From Candidatus Rhodoferax randersensis (GTDB lineage: Bacteria; Pseudomonadota; Gammaproteobacteria; Burkholderiales; Burkholderiaceae_C): a stretch of DNA of 64,000 bases. The notes beneath the pieces were generated by a model that saw only the letters and a program-made list of their open reading frames with translations, made no database searches and was not told the DNA's origin. Shown in pieces: positions 26,798 through 35,506 of this stretch; position 1 is the stretch's first letter; each line of letters starts with the position of its first letter. Where the stretch lies: assembly GCA_016718155.1 (NCBI GenBank), contig JADKEH010000020.1:1-64000 (forward strand). The letters run 5' to 3'. The position numbers were made by a program, and so were the translations under genes.

Positions 26798-27316
26798 ATG
26801 CCTGCAAACGCTCCCGCTCGCGCAGCTCAAGCGCCCACTTTTTCTCAATCCGAGTTTCGCGCTGCCCTGGGCATGTTCGCCACCGGCGTGACCATCGTCA
26901 CGGCCCGCACCCCTGACGGCAAGCTGGTGGGGCTGACGGCGAACTCGTTCAACTCGGTGTCGCTGACACCACCGTTGGTGTTGTGGAGCCTGTCGCACAG
27001 CGCCCGCTCGATGACGGCGTTTCGCAGCGTATCGCACTACGCCATCAACATTCTGGGGGCCGGCCAGCAAGAACTGGCCAAACGTTTTGCGGCGCGCAGC
27101 GGCGACCGGTTTGACCAGGTGGAATTTGTTGCCTCAGCCAGTGGTGCGCCCTTGTTGGCGGGGGCAGTGGCCACCTTCGAGTGCTTCAACCGCAGTCGCT
27201 ACGAAGAGGGTGACCACGTCATTTTTGTCGGCGAGGTGGAACGCTGCGCCCACCGCCACGGCGAGTCGCCGCTGCTGTACCACGGTGGCAAGTTTTACGC
27301 CGAACACCCGCTGTAG
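26798..27316 (+). CDS. Flavin reductase family protein (FMN-binding)
   Basis: 172-aa split-barrel flavoprotein that uses NAD(P)H to make reduced FMN/FAD for a partner oxygenase, or acts as a stand-alone oxidoreductase. Motifs are FRAALGMFATGVTIVTARTPDG (about 20-41), LVGLTANSFNSVSLTPPLVLWSL (flavin site, about 43-65) and HVIFVGEVERCAHRHG with a C-terminal LLYHGGKFYA. No oxygenase gene is adjacent. The ATG has no strong ribosome site. Confidence 0.85.
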   Translation: MPANAPARAAQAPTFSQSEFRAALGMFATGVTIVTARTPDGKLVGLTANSFNSVSLTPPLVLWSLSHSARSMTAFRSVSHYAINILGAGQQELAKRFAARSGDRFDQVEFVASASGAPLLAGAVATFECFNRSRYEEGDHVIFVGEVERCAHRHGESPLLYHGGKFYAEHPL

Positions 27317-27331
27317 GCGACACCTTCACCG

Positions 27332-28219
27332 ATGAGCACCCGCAAGACGCACCTTGATGGCCTGGCCATTGGCCTGTTGCTGGCCTGCTGCCTGTTCTGG
27401 GGCTTTCAGCAGGTGCTGGTCAAGGCCACGCTGCCCCTGATGCCCGCGGTGTTCCAGGCGGCGCTGCGCTTTGCCGGCGCCACCGCCTTGCTGTGGTTGT
27501 GGTGCCAGTGGCGCGGTGTGGCGCTGTTTGCCCGCGATGGTTCGCTCAAGGCCGGCCTGCTGGTGGGCGCTCTGTTTGCCGCCGAGTTTGCCTGCATCTA
27601 CATCGGCCTGCAGTTCACCAGTGCCTCGCGCCTGACCATTTTGCTGTACACCTCGCCTTTCTGGGTGGCCGTGTTGCTGCCGCTGTTCGTCAGCCACGAG
27701 CGGCTACGCACCGTGCAGTGGTTGGGTTTGGCACTGGCTTTCGGTGCCGTGGTGTTTGCCATGAGTGACCGGCTCACCGGCAGCGCCGCCGGTACACACT
27801 GGACTGGTGATCTGCTGGGGCTGATGGGCGGCCTGTTCTGGGGCCTGACCACGGTCGCCATTCGCGGCTCCAACCTGACCCGTGTGGCGCCGGAAAAGCT
27901 GCTGTTCTACCAGGTGGCCGTGAGCGCCATCACGCTGCCCTGGCTGTCGCTGGCGCTGGGGGAACAGTGGGTCTGGCAATTCGGATTTTTTGCCAGCATG
28001 TCCCTGCTGCTGCAAACGGTGGTGGGCGCCTTTGCCAGCTACCTGGCGTGGATGTGGATGCTGGGCCACTACCCGACCAACCGCCTGTCGGTTTTTGTGT
28101 TCCTGACGCCGGTGTTTGCCTTGCTGTTTGGCGCACTGTGGCTGGACGAGGGCGTGTCCCTGCAACTGATCGCCGCCCTCACGTTGGTCGCCGTCGGGAT
28201 CGTGCTGGTCAACCGCTAA
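27332..28219 (+). CDS. DMT superfamily transporter (EamA)
   Basis: 295-aa membrane protein with about ten helices in two repeats. Recognisable segments are LLLACCLFWGFQQVLVKATLP, FAAEFACIYIGLQFTSASRLTILLYTSPFWVA and ASYLAWMWMLGHYPTNRLSVFVFLTPVFALLFGALWLDEG. It starts 15 bp after the flavin reductase gene and may share its transcript. Substrate unknown. Confidence 0.85.
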   Translation: MSTRKTHLDGLAIGLLLACCLFWGFQQVLVKATLPLMPAVFQAALRFAGATALLWLWCQWRGVALFARDGSLKAGLLVGALFAAEFACIYIGLQFTSASRLTILLYTSPFWVAVLLPLFVSHERLRTVQWLGLALAFGAVVFAMSDRLTGSAAGTHWTGDLLGLMGGLFWGLTTVAIRGSNLTRVAPEKLLFYQVAVSAITLPWLSLALGEQWVWQFGFFASMSLLLQTVVGAFASYLAWMWMLGHYPTNRLSVFVFLTPVFALLFGALWLDEGVSLQLIAALTLVAVGIVLVNR

Positions 28220-28245
28220 ACCAACCGCACCGCGACCACTGGCGA

Positions 28246-28887
28246 TCAGGCGCCGATGACCGCCGCCACAACCTTGACCATCGCTTGCCCCAGCGTCCGA
28301 TGCTGGGCGGCGTCCAGGTGAATCCCGTCCACCGCGCTGGCCGGTGTGACACTGCCCGCGTCAAAGAAGTGGCAACCCAGCTCGGCGGCCACCTGCTGGT
28401 AGGCTGCGGCCAAGCCGACGCAGCGTTGTTGGCCACCCTCGAACTTGGGCGCAATGGCGCCCCGTGGTTCGCCCATGGGCGGCGGCGCCAGAATCAGAAT
28501 CGGCGGCACCGGCATGCCTGGCTCGATCGGCGCCTGACGAATCGTGCCGACCAGTGTCGCCATGCCCTGGGCCGAATGCCAGACCGAGTGGGCATGCATG
28601 GACTGAAAGTCGTTGGTGCCCAGCGACACGATCACCAGTGACAAGGGTGAGTGGCTCTCGACGCACTGCGCCAAGCCCTGCAAGCCATTGCGACCGGGCT
28701 TGAAGGGGTCGTCCCACACCGTACGCCGGCCGTTGAGACAGTCCTCGATCACGCGGACTGACCGACCACCCGCGTTCAGGCCGCCCTCCATCACGCCCGG
28801 CCAGCGCTGCTCGAACGCCAGTCGCTGGCGCGTGCCGGGGATGATGCCCCAGGACAGGGAATCGGCGTAGACAAGAATGTGCTGCAT
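28246..28887 (-). CDS. SGNH/GDSL hydrolase (arylesterase-like)
   Basis: 213-aa esterase. Block I is YADSLSWGIIPGTRQR (Ser nucleophile, with Ala in place of the usual first Gly of GDSL), block III is IVSLGTNDFQ (oxyanion Asn, about 86-95) and block V is DGIHLDAAQH (Asp/His, about 190-199). No signal peptide, so probably cytoplasmic or acting on small acyl esters. The 5' end overlaps the frame of the next gene upstream by about 97 bp, and no ribosome site is clear, so the start is uncertain. Confidence 0.85.
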   Translation of the reverse strand: MQHILVYADSLSWGIIPGTRQRLAFEQRWPGVMEGGLNAGGRSVRVIEDCLNGRRTVWDDPFKPGRNGLQGLAQCVESHSPLSLVIVSLGTNDFQSMHAHSVWHSAQGMATLVGTIRQAPIEPGMPVPPILILAPPPMGEPRGAIAPKFEGGQQRCVGLAAAYQQVAAELGCHFFDAGSVTPASAVDGIHLDAAQHRTLGQAMVKVVAAVIGA

Positions 28888-29303
28888 GGATTGCAGGGCT
28901 GTGATGAGCAAGGACAGGCAATTTTGGGCGCATCTGCGGGGCACTCACGGCCCAGCCAGGTGCCTGCGCGCGTTGGTCGGGCCCGCACGCCGCAAGGCGA
29001 CACCCGGCGCCCGGGGCCAAAACTCAGCACCAACGTGATGAAGACCAGCTTGCTGACAACAGCCACTACCAGAACCAGCGACCGACTGGCGACGTTGTAC
29101 GCGCCGTAAATCAGCATGCCGCCGCCCAGCGCAATCAGTGCGCCCCAGTTGCGAACCACGATTTCGGCGATCGGACCCTGGATCGAATCGCCGAACATAT
29201 TCTGCAGGGCAACTTGCGGTGCCAGCGCCGCCAACAGCATGGAGCAGGTGAGCACGCCTGAGACCAGCATGATCCATTTGATTTGGGTGACGATCCAGTT
29301 CAT
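28791..29303 (-). CDS. Small membrane protein with an anomalous C-terminus
   Basis: 170-aa product. The first about 105 residues hold three to four hydrophobic helices (WIMLVSGVLTCSMLLAALAP, VVRNWGALIALGGGMLIYGAY, LVLVVAVVSKLVFITLVLSFG). After that the sequence becomes Arg/Cys/Pro-rich, unlike a membrane protein, and overlaps the SGNH gene. This suggests a frameshift or loss of the original 3' end. AAGGAG lies just upstream of the ATG at 29303, so translation starts well. Family unknown to me. Confidence 0.55.
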   Translation of the reverse strand: MNWIVTQIKWIMLVSGVLTCSMLLAALAPQVALQNMFGDSIQGPIAEIVVRNWGALIALGGGMLIYGAYNVASRSLVLVVAVVSKLVFITLVLSFGPGRRVSPCGVRARPTRAGTWLGRECPADAPKIACPCSSQPCNPCSTFLSTPIPCPGASSPARASDWRSSSAGRA

Positions 29304-29507
29304 GAATTCTCCTTGGTTGGGTCTGCACCGCATCAGGCAACAGAGCCGTGGGCCATCGTGGTGAGCACATGGCGCTTGGCAAGCCGAGACTCGACAAGGT
29401 TCATGATCGCTGGTGAGTGTGCCGCATATTGGGCTTGAGCGCTGGCGCGACGCACTCGGCCTATCCAACGGGGGGCCCTGCCCCCAGAAAACAACTGTCA
29501 TGCTGAA

Positions 29508-30389
29508 ATGATCCTAAAACGTCTTTTGTTACTGGCGCTGAGCGTCGGCGCCTTGGGTGTCGCGATGGCTGCCCAAAAAGTCGTGATCGAAGCAGACAAC
29601 GACTACGCGCCCTACTCGTACGTGGAAGATGGTGAACTCAAGGGCATCTACGTCGACTTGCTGAAGCTGGCAGGCAAGAAGCTCGCGCCCCACTACTCGA
29701 TCGAGTTGCAGGCGATTCCCTGGAAACGCGGCTTGAAGAACCTGGAGACCGGCCGCTCGATGGCCCTGTTTCCGCCCTATCGCAGCAAGGAACGGCCCTA
29801 CATCGACCCCTATTCAACGCCGCTGTACCGCGAGACGGTGGCGCTGTTTTGCAACGAACCGACGCCAGGCCGCCTGCCTAGGCGGTTTCCAGATGACTTT
29901 GCGGGACGCACCATCGGCGTCAACCTCGGTTTCGCGCTGGGTGACAAGATGACCGACGCCGTGAAGGCCAAGACCTTCACGGTGACCGAGTCCAAGGGCA
30001 ACGAGGACAACCTCTGGAAGCTGCAGGCAGGGCAGATCGACTGCTATGCCAACGATCGCCTGGCGGTTCAATACTCTTTCAGCAAGCTGCAGGACAAGGC
30101 CAAGTTCAAGCAGTTCAAGGGTTATCGCCTGACCGAGAGCGCCGAGCTTTCAAGCGAGGAAGCCTTCATCGGCTACAGCGCGGCCAACACACTCAGCTTC
30201 AAGGCCGACTTCATCAAGCAGATGGACGCCGTGCTGGTGGAATTGAAGAAGACCGGCACCCTCAACAAATTGATCCACGACCAGCTTCGGGCGTTCCGCC
30301 GCAGGGGTATTTCTGCGCCGGGCCGATCCGCAGCGCCAGGTCAGCAGGCAGCGGCATGGGTGTCCCCGACGTGGATCGCCACGCGATGA
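29508..30389 (+). CDS. Periplasmic solute-binding protein (family 3)
   Basis: 293-aa protein with a signal peptide (about 1-22, ends GVAMAAQ). The SBP_bac_3 fold is seen in VVIEADNDYAPYSYVEDGELKGIYVDLLKL (about 24-53), IELQAIPWKRGLKNLETGRSMALFPPY (about 66-92) and DDFAGRTIGVNLGFALGDKM. No permease or ATPase gene is adjacent, so it is an orphan receptor or a signalling input protein. The last residues (WIATR) come from a short dispersed-repeat remnant at 30371-30391. Confidence 0.85.
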   Translation: MILKRLLLLALSVGALGVAMAAQKVVIEADNDYAPYSYVEDGELKGIYVDLLKLAGKKLAPHYSIELQAIPWKRGLKNLETGRSMALFPPYRSKERPYIDPYSTPLYRETVALFCNEPTPGRLPRRFPDDFAGRTIGVNLGFALGDKMTDAVKAKTFTVTESKGNEDNLWKLQAGQIDCYANDRLAVQYSFSKLQDKAKFKQFKGYRLTESAELSSEEAFIGYSAANTLSFKADFIKQMDAVLVELKKTGTLNKLIHDQLRAFRRRGISAPGRSAAPGQQAAAWVSPTWIATR

Positions 30390-30391
30390 CG
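30371..30391. repeat. Dispersed repeat remnant, copy 7
   Basis: GTGGATCGCCAC followed directly by GCGATGACG; the middle of the arm is missing. It forms the end of the solute-binding protein gene. Confidence 0.55.
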
Positions 30392-30400
30392 AAGGGTGCT

Positions 30401-31810
30401 TCACGCGTTCGCCATGACGAGCTCTTTGACCCCCGGCAAGCCCTCCGCCATGGCCTGCGCGAAGCGCCGCGAGATCTCGGCCTGATGGAGGTGCCGCCCA
30501 TCGGCCACCACGCGCCGGCCCGCCACATAGACCTCGCGCAGGGCGGGAGCGTCGGTGGCGAAGACCAGCCCATCGAGTGTGTGCGAAGTCGGCAGGCCCG
30601 CCAGCCCTGCCGCTTGGTCGTCGAGCACCAGTGCGTCGGCGCGAGCACCGCGGACCAGACCCCAATGGGGCAGCCCGGCAGCGCGACCCGAACCCGCCAA
30701 TACCGCCTCAAACAGGCGTGCGGCCGTGGCGTTTTGGCCCAGGGCCGGCTCGGCCGCCACGTTGCGTTGGCCCAGGCCCAGGCGCTGCCCGTATTCGAGC
30801 CAGCGCAGCTCCTGCGCCCAGCAGCGCGACACCTGACTGTCCGACCCCAGCGTCAAGGGCACTGCAGCGGACAACCAGCCCGGCAAATCGCACAGGCCAT
30901 CACCCAAGTTGGCCTCGGTACTGGGACACAACACCACGCCGGCGCCGCTGGCGCCCACGGCATCGATTTCGGCTGTGGTGGCGTGCGTGGCATGCACCAG
31001 TTGCCAACGGGCATCGAGCAGTCGCGCGCGCGCCAGCCACGCGATGGGACGCACACCCGTGGCCTGCAAACAGTCGTCCACCTCTTGCGTCTGCTCCGAC
31101 ACGTGAACGTGAACCGGCAGATCCTGATCCTGCACGTGATGCAGCAAGGCGACGATGCTCTCGGCGGCGGCGGCACGCAACGAATGAACCGCCACGCCGG
31201 CATTGAGCAAGGGGCGCCCCGATGACTGGATCGCCTGGTACAGCGCATACACGCTGGCGGCCGTGCTGGCGAAACGGCGCTGGTCGGGCCGCAAGGTGGG
31301 CTGGGCAAAACCGGCCCGTTCATAGAGTACCGGCAACACGGTCAGGCCCATGCCGGCTTGGTGCGCGGCGTCGGCCAGCGCCCAGCTCAGCGTAGCGGGG
31401 TCGGCGTAAGGCGTGCCGTCTGGCGCGTGCTGGAGGTAGTGAAACTCACAGCTCTGGGTGTAGCCGCCGCATAGCAGCTCGGCATACAGTTGCGCGGCAA
31501 TGGCCAGCAACTGCGCCGGCGTTAGCGCCAGCGCAACACCGTACATGCGCTCGCGCCAGGACCAGAAATCATCCGCATCACGGTCGCGCCGCTCGGCCAG
31601 CCCGGCAAACGCGCGCTGAAAAGCGTGGCTGTGGGCGTTGACCAGGCCCGGCAACACCGGCCCGCCCAGCCGGGTGACGGCCGGCCCGGGCTGGTCGACA
31701 CCGGGTGTGACGGACACCCAGTGGCCACGGGCATCGACCTCCAGCAGCACGGCGGTCTGCCAGCGGCCATCCACCCAGGCGCGCGGCGCCCACAGGCTGT
31801 GCTCAGTCAT
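30401..31810 (-). CDS. hutF: Formimidoylglutamate deiminase
   Basis: Hydrolyses N-formimidoyl-L-glutamate to N-formyl-L-glutamate and ammonia, in the five-step histidine pathway. The 469-aa amidohydrolase has the metal motif GLVNAHSHAFQRAFAG (about 56-71), LHHVQDQDLPVHVHVSEQTQEV (about 215-236), LVHATHATTAEIDAV and VVLCPSTEANLGDG (about 300). ATG at 31810 overlaps the hutG stop by eight bases. Presence with hutG shows that formamide is not the product; formate is. Confidence 0.93.
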   Translation of the reverse strand: MTEHSLWAPRAWVDGRWQTAVLLEVDARGHWVSVTPGVDQPGPAVTRLGGPVLPGLVNAHSHAFQRAFAGLAERRDRDADDFWSWRERMYGVALALTPAQLLAIAAQLYAELLCGGYTQSCEFHYLQHAPDGTPYADPATLSWALADAAHQAGMGLTVLPVLYERAGFAQPTLRPDQRRFASTAASVYALYQAIQSSGRPLLNAGVAVHSLRAAAAESIVALLHHVQDQDLPVHVHVSEQTQEVDDCLQATGVRPIAWLARARLLDARWQLVHATHATTAEIDAVGASGAGVVLCPSTEANLGDGLCDLPGWLSAAVPLTLGSDSQVSRCWAQELRWLEYGQRLGLGQRNVAAEPALGQNATAARLFEAVLAGSGRAAGLPHWGLVRGARADALVLDDQAAGLAGLPTSHTLDGLVFATDAPALREVYVAGRRVVADGRHLHQAEISRRFAQAMAEGLPGVKELVMANA

Positions 31811-32603
31811 TGGGCTTCCAGCTGAGCAGGGTTCGAACCAGGCCGCGCAGCACCGCATGCAGCGGTGCCAGCCGCGCCGCGTCGAGGGTGAATGGCGGCA
31901 ACTCCTCCATGTAGCAGCGCCAGCACATCTCCAGTTGCACCGCATGCGCACGCTGGGAGGGCTGGCCATAGTGGCGCGTGATGTAGCCCCCCTTGAAGCG
32001 GGCATCCACCACATGGCTGAAGTGCCGCTGCACGCGCAGCACGCCCATCAAGGCCTGGCGCAAACTGTCGGCGCAACTGCCACCGGCCATGGTGCCCAGA
32101 TTGAGGTCGGGCAGGCGGCCCTCGAACAACCAGGGCAGCTCGGACTTGATGCTGTGCCCATCCAACAGCACGGCGTGCCCGTGCGTCGCCTTCAGGCGCG
32201 CCAGTTCCGCCGCCAGCGCTGCGTGGTAGGGACGCCAATAGCCTTCCCGGCGCTGGGCGATCTGCTCGGGCGTCGGCTCGCGGCCGCTGCGGTACAAGGG
32301 ATCGCCAGTGAAGAAGCGTGTCGGGCACAGCTCGGTGTTGTTGACACCCGCGTACATCGGCGTGTTTTCGGGCGGGCGGTTGAGGTCGATCACGTAGCGC
32401 GAGTAGCGCGGCACGAGCATGCTCGCGCCCATCGCGCGCGCAAAGGCATAGAGCGGCTCCAGGTGCCAGTCGGTGTCTTCCACCGCACCGGCGCGCTCCA
32501 CCATGTCTGCCTGCAGCGCATCGGGAATGACGGTGCCAACATGCGGCAGGCTGATCAGCAGCGGCGCACTGCCGCGGTGCAGGGAGTAGCTGTCATGACT
32601 CAT
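31803..32603 (-). CDS. hutG: N-formylglutamate deformylase
   Basis: Last step of the pathway, N-formylglutamate to glutamate and formate. The 266-aa protein has SAPLLISLPHVGTVIPDAL (about 12-30), DTDWHLEPLYAFARAMGASML, RYVIDLNRPPENTPMYAG and HAVLLDGHSIKSELP (about 145-160), the FGase family signature. ATG at 32603 is 10 bp after hutI ends. It overlaps hutF, indicating coupling. Confidence 0.93.
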   Translation of the reverse strand: MSHDSYSLHRGSAPLLISLPHVGTVIPDALQADMVERAGAVEDTDWHLEPLYAFARAMGASMLVPRYSRYVIDLNRPPENTPMYAGVNNTELCPTRFFTGDPLYRSGREPTPEQIAQRREGYWRPYHAALAAELARLKATHGHAVLLDGHSIKSELPWLFEGRLPDLNLGTMAGGSCADSLRQALMGVLRVQRHFSHVVDARFKGGYITRHYGQPSQRAHAVQLEMCWRCYMEELPPFTLDAARLAPLHAVLRGLVRTLLSWKPND

Positions 32604-32613
32604 GAAACTCCCT

Positions 32614-33864
32614 TCAGTTGGTGATGGGGCTCGGCGGTACCGCTTGACCTGCCACGACCACAGTCTGGCATCGGTTACGCCCGAGCCAGTATGACAGTTC
32701 GTTGGGGTGGTCCAGCGCCCAGACACAGAAGTCCGCGCGCTGCCCGGCCGCCAGCATGCCGCGATCTGACAGACCCAGCGCGCGCGCAGCATGGACCGTG
32801 ACCGCGCGCAAGGCTTCTTCGGGCGTGAGGCGAAACAGCGTGCAGGCCATGTTGAGCATCAACAACAGGGACAAAACCGGCGAGCTGCCCGGATTGTGGT
32901 CGGTGGCCAGCGCCATCGGCACGCCGTGCTGGCGCAGCGCGGCGATGGGCGGCAGCTTGGTTTCGCGCAGGAAATAGAAGGCACCCGGCAACAGCACCGC
33001 CACACTGCCCGCCCCCGCCATGGCGCGCACGCCGTCTTCGCTGAGGTACTCCAGGTGGTCGCAGGACAAGGCGCCAAACTCGGCGGCCAAAGCCGCGCCG
33101 CCCTGGTCGCTGAGCTGTTCGGCATGCAGCTTGACCGGCAGGCCCAGCGTGCGTGCGACCTCGAACACGCGCCGGACCTGCGCCGGGCTGAAGGCGATGC
33201 GCTCGCAAAAGGCATCCACCGCATCCACCAGACCCTCGTGTGCAAGCGTGGGCAGCCAGGCGCAAACGGCGTCGATGTAGTCGTCGGCGCGGCCCTCAAA
33301 TTCGGGCGGCAAGGCATGGGCGCCCAAAAAGGTGGTGCGTACCGTCAGCGGCAAGCGCTGAGCGAGCGCGCGCGCCACCTGCAGGCAGCGGCGCTCGTGT
33401 TCCAGGCTCAGACCGTAACCGGACTTGATTTCCAGCGTCGTCACACCTTCCTGCAGCAGGCCTTGCGTACGCGCCATGGCCGAGCGCAACAGCATGTCCG
33501 TTCTGGCGGCACGCGTGGCCGCCACGGTGGAACGAATGCCACCACCCGCTTTGGCAATGGCTTCGTAACTGGCGCCCTGCAGGCGCTGCTCGAACTCACT
33601 GGCGCGGGTGCCGCCATAGACCAAGTGCGTATGGCAGTCGATCAGGCCGGGGGTAACCAGTGCGCCGCCTAGGTCATGCGACTGGCTGGTTCCGCCCGCA
33701 AGCTCCTCTGGCAAGGCATGGCGCGCGCCGACCCAGAGCAGGTGTGCGCCATCGACCACCATGGTGGCGTCATCGATCAATCCATAAGGCTGATTGACAC
33801 CGGCTTGCAGAGTGGCAACGCGGCAGTTCTGCCACAGGGACCGGCCCCCTGGCGCGGCGCTCAT
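32614..33864 (-). CDS. hutI: Imidazolonepropionase
   Basis: Opens the imidazolone ring to give N-formimidoylglutamate. The 416-aa amidohydrolase carries LVTPGLIDCHTHLVYGGTRASEFEQR (about 67-92), IRSTVAATRAAR, TTLEIKSGYGLSLEHE (about 140-155), LPVKLHAEQLSDQGGAALAA (about 240) and ALATDHNPGSSPVLS (about 320). ATG at 33864 follows a 73-bp spacer containing a GC-rich duplicated segment (GGCGCGGCGCTCAT occurs twice). Confidence 0.95.
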   Translation of the reverse strand: MSAAPGGRSLWQNCRVATLQAGVNQPYGLIDDATMVVDGAHLLWVGARHALPEELAGGTSQSHDLGGALVTPGLIDCHTHLVYGGTRASEFEQRLQGASYEAIAKAGGGIRSTVAATRAARTDMLLRSAMARTQGLLQEGVTTLEIKSGYGLSLEHERRCLQVARALAQRLPLTVRTTFLGAHALPPEFEGRADDYIDAVCAWLPTLAHEGLVDAVDAFCERIAFSPAQVRRVFEVARTLGLPVKLHAEQLSDQGGAALAAEFGALSCDHLEYLSEDGVRAMAGAGSVAVLLPGAFYFLRETKLPPIAALRQHGVPMALATDHNPGSSPVLSLLLMLNMACTLFRLTPEEALRAVTVHAARALGLSDRGMLAAGQRADFCVWALDHPNELSYWLGRNRCQTVVVAGQAVPPSPITN

Positions 33865-33937
33865 GCCAGCCCCCACGGCGCGTTGCGCCTGCCCCCCGAG
33901 GGGGTGCGAGCTTGCTTGGGGCGGCCCGGCGCGGCGC

Positions 33938-34495
33938 TCATACTGCCGCCTCCAGCCACAGCGCATCCAAACCTTCGGCCCGCACCCGGCCCGGCGTGTC
34001 GAGCTGGCGCCAGGCCAAGGTGCCGGGTGCCAGCACCAGCGCGGCCTCATCGCAAAACTGGACCTCAGCCCGCTTCGACAGTGCGTACACTGCTACCAAA
34101 ACACTAGCACTTAAATCACAACACAAGGACCCACGGACACGCCGCATGTGCCCGGCCGGGCCGCGCAACATCAAATTCAGGTCACGTGTGGGGCCTTGCA
34201 GCATGGCACAGCCGGGCGCCAGCGCGCCGTCAAAACAAAGTGGCTCGTCAGCCAAGCCGATCACACGGGTGGCATCGGCAAACTGCAAGCGCACCCCCGC
34301 ACCTTGCACCACCGCGAACCAGCGCTGCACACCCGGAAAAGGCGAGAACGGGCCGTCCGCTTCGACATCGGCCAGACTGATGCGCAGGGTCCAGTCGGCG
34401 GCATTGGGCCACGCCAGCAACTCGCGCGTCTGCCCGCCGCCGTTGCGCCAGGCTTGCGGCACCACGTCGTCGACCGCAATGCACTGAAAACTCAT
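33938..34495 (-). CDS. hutD: HutD family protein
   Basis: 185-aa cupin-fold protein widely found in hut loci. Typical stretches are AWRNGGGQTRELLAWP (about 15-30), LRISLADVEADGPFSPFPGVQRWFAVVQG and LMLRGPAGHMRRVRG. In Pseudomonas, HutD limits hut expression by binding a pathway intermediate; the same role is assumed here. It overlaps hutC by four bases. A TGCTA-N9-TAGCA-like sequence lies within the gene near 34090. Confidence 0.9.
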   Translation of the reverse strand: MSFQCIAVDDVVPQAWRNGGGQTRELLAWPNAADWTLRISLADVEADGPFSPFPGVQRWFAVVQGAGVRLQFADATRVIGLADEPLCFDGALAPGCAMLQGPTRDLNLMLRGPAGHMRRVRGSLCCDLSASVLVAVYALSKRAEVQFCDEAALVLAPGTLAWRQLDTPGRVRAEGLDALWLEAAV

Positions 34496-35241
34496 GGCTT
34501 GAACTGACCGTGAATCTGGTAGCGCGCACCTGGGTGTACCAGGCGCGCCAGCGTAATCGGTGTGTCGCGATTCACGGTGCGGCGCACGATGATGAGGCAA
34601 GGGTCGGTGGGGGCGATGCCCAGCAGCCGGGCCTCCTGCGCGGTGGGGCGGTCCGCCTCGATGGCGTACTGCGCCTCCCACAGCGGCGCCACCTGCAGCA
34701 GGTAGTGCGTGGGCGTGAGCTGGGTGAAATCCTGCTGCAAATAGTCGGGCGCACAGGCCGGGTTGACGTAGCGGTCCTCGCACTGCAAGGCCACGCCGTT
34801 CTCGTAGTGCACGATCAGCGTGTGAAACACCGCTGCGCCAGTGGCCAAGCAAAGCCGCTGCGCCAACGCGCTGGTGGCCGGCTCTTGCTGCGCCAGGTGC
34901 ACCAAGGCGTGATGGCGGTGGCCGCGACCGGTGATTTCCTCGTGCAGATCGCGCAGCGTCAGTGAACTGGAGACCGGCCCCAGGTGCGCGGCGAAGGTGC
35001 CGACGCCTTGCACGCGTTCAACCAAGCCTTCGCTGCGCAACTCATTGAGAGCACGGGTGATGGTCATGCGGCTAACGCCAAACTGCGTCACCAGTTCAGC
35101 CTCGGACGGCATCAGCGTGCCGGGCGGCCAGACGCCCTGCTGCAGGCCGTCTTTCAGGAACTGCTTGACGCGGGCGTAGGGAGCTGTCGCCATGGTGGCA
35201 GCCGACTTCGACGCGGTGGAACCGATTCGGGTTTTTGGCAT
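34492..35241 (-). CDS. hutC: Histidine utilisation repressor HutC (GntR/HutC subfamily)
   Basis: Urocanate-responsive repressor of the hut genes. The 249-aa protein has a GntR winged helix (about 22-90: YARVKQFLKDGLQQGVWPPG, LVTQFGVSRMTITRALNELRSEGLVERVQGVGTF) and a UTRA ligand domain (about 100-245). Start is uncertain: the predicted transcript begins at or near the ATG at 35241, so that start would be leaderless; an internal ATG at 35187 (MATAPYARVK) would give 231 aa. It is first in hutC-D-I-G-F and represses itself through the operator that covers its -35. Confidence 0.92.
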   Translation of the reverse strand: MPKTRIGSTASKSAATMATAPYARVKQFLKDGLQQGVWPPGTLMPSEAELVTQFGVSRMTITRALNELRSEGLVERVQGVGTFAAHLGPVSSSLTLRDLHEEITGRGHRHHALVHLAQQEPATSALAQRLCLATGAAVFHTLIVHYENGVALQCEDRYVNPACAPDYLQQDFTQLTPTHYLLQVAPLWEAQYAIEADRPTAQEARLLGIAPTDPCLIIVRRTVNRDTPITLARLVHPGARYQIHGQFKP

Positions 35242-35247
35242 GCGCAA

Positions 35248-35278
35248 ATTTTAGTTGCATAGACTTGTCTAGTCAAGT
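35248..35278. promoter_or_regulatory. HutC operator and hutC promoter
   Basis: ACTTGTCTAGTCAAGT (35263-35278) is a near-perfect palindrome of the HutC operator type. On the minus strand TTGACT (35276-35271) and TAAAAT (35253-35248) are 17 bp apart, so the operator covers the -35. The same site lies upstream of hutU on the plus strand, which allows control of both arms. Confidence 0.75.
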
Positions 35279-35347
35279 ACAGTTCGAGTTCTGAAACCTT
35301 GTGCCCGATCGAATATTGACCCTTCCCAACTGCATGACATCAGAGCC

Positions 35348-35465
35348 CGTCATTGCGAGCGCAGCGCGGCAATCCATGACTCCTGAATCCATGGACTGCC
35401 GCGCGCGCTGACCCATCAGGTTCAGGTCCGTGTGCGGTTCAGACCGAACTGGGCTCGCAATGGCG
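35348..35465. repeat. Dispersed palindromic repeat, copy 8 (leader of hutU)
   Basis: CGTCATTGCGAGCGCAGCG-CGGCAATCCATG, then CATGGACTGCCGCGC and the third-module text TTCAGGTCCGTGTGCGGTTC with CTCGCAATGGCGACG. It occupies the 5' leader of hutU. Confidence 0.8.
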
Positions 35466-35506
35466 ACGCGCCGTTATGAATTCGAACGTTTCCATAGGAG
35501 AAACCC

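Noticed and set aside
24741..26807. Long minus-strand open frame opposite the DUF1800 and DUF1501 genes
   Set aside because: Antisense shadow with no recognisable motif; both genes on the plus strand have clear families.
33865..33937. Rho-independent terminator between hutD and hutI
   Set aside because: CCCCCCGAGGGGG can pair but has no T run, and the hut genes on both sides are expected to be co-transcribed; it resembles a common GC-rich intergenic element.
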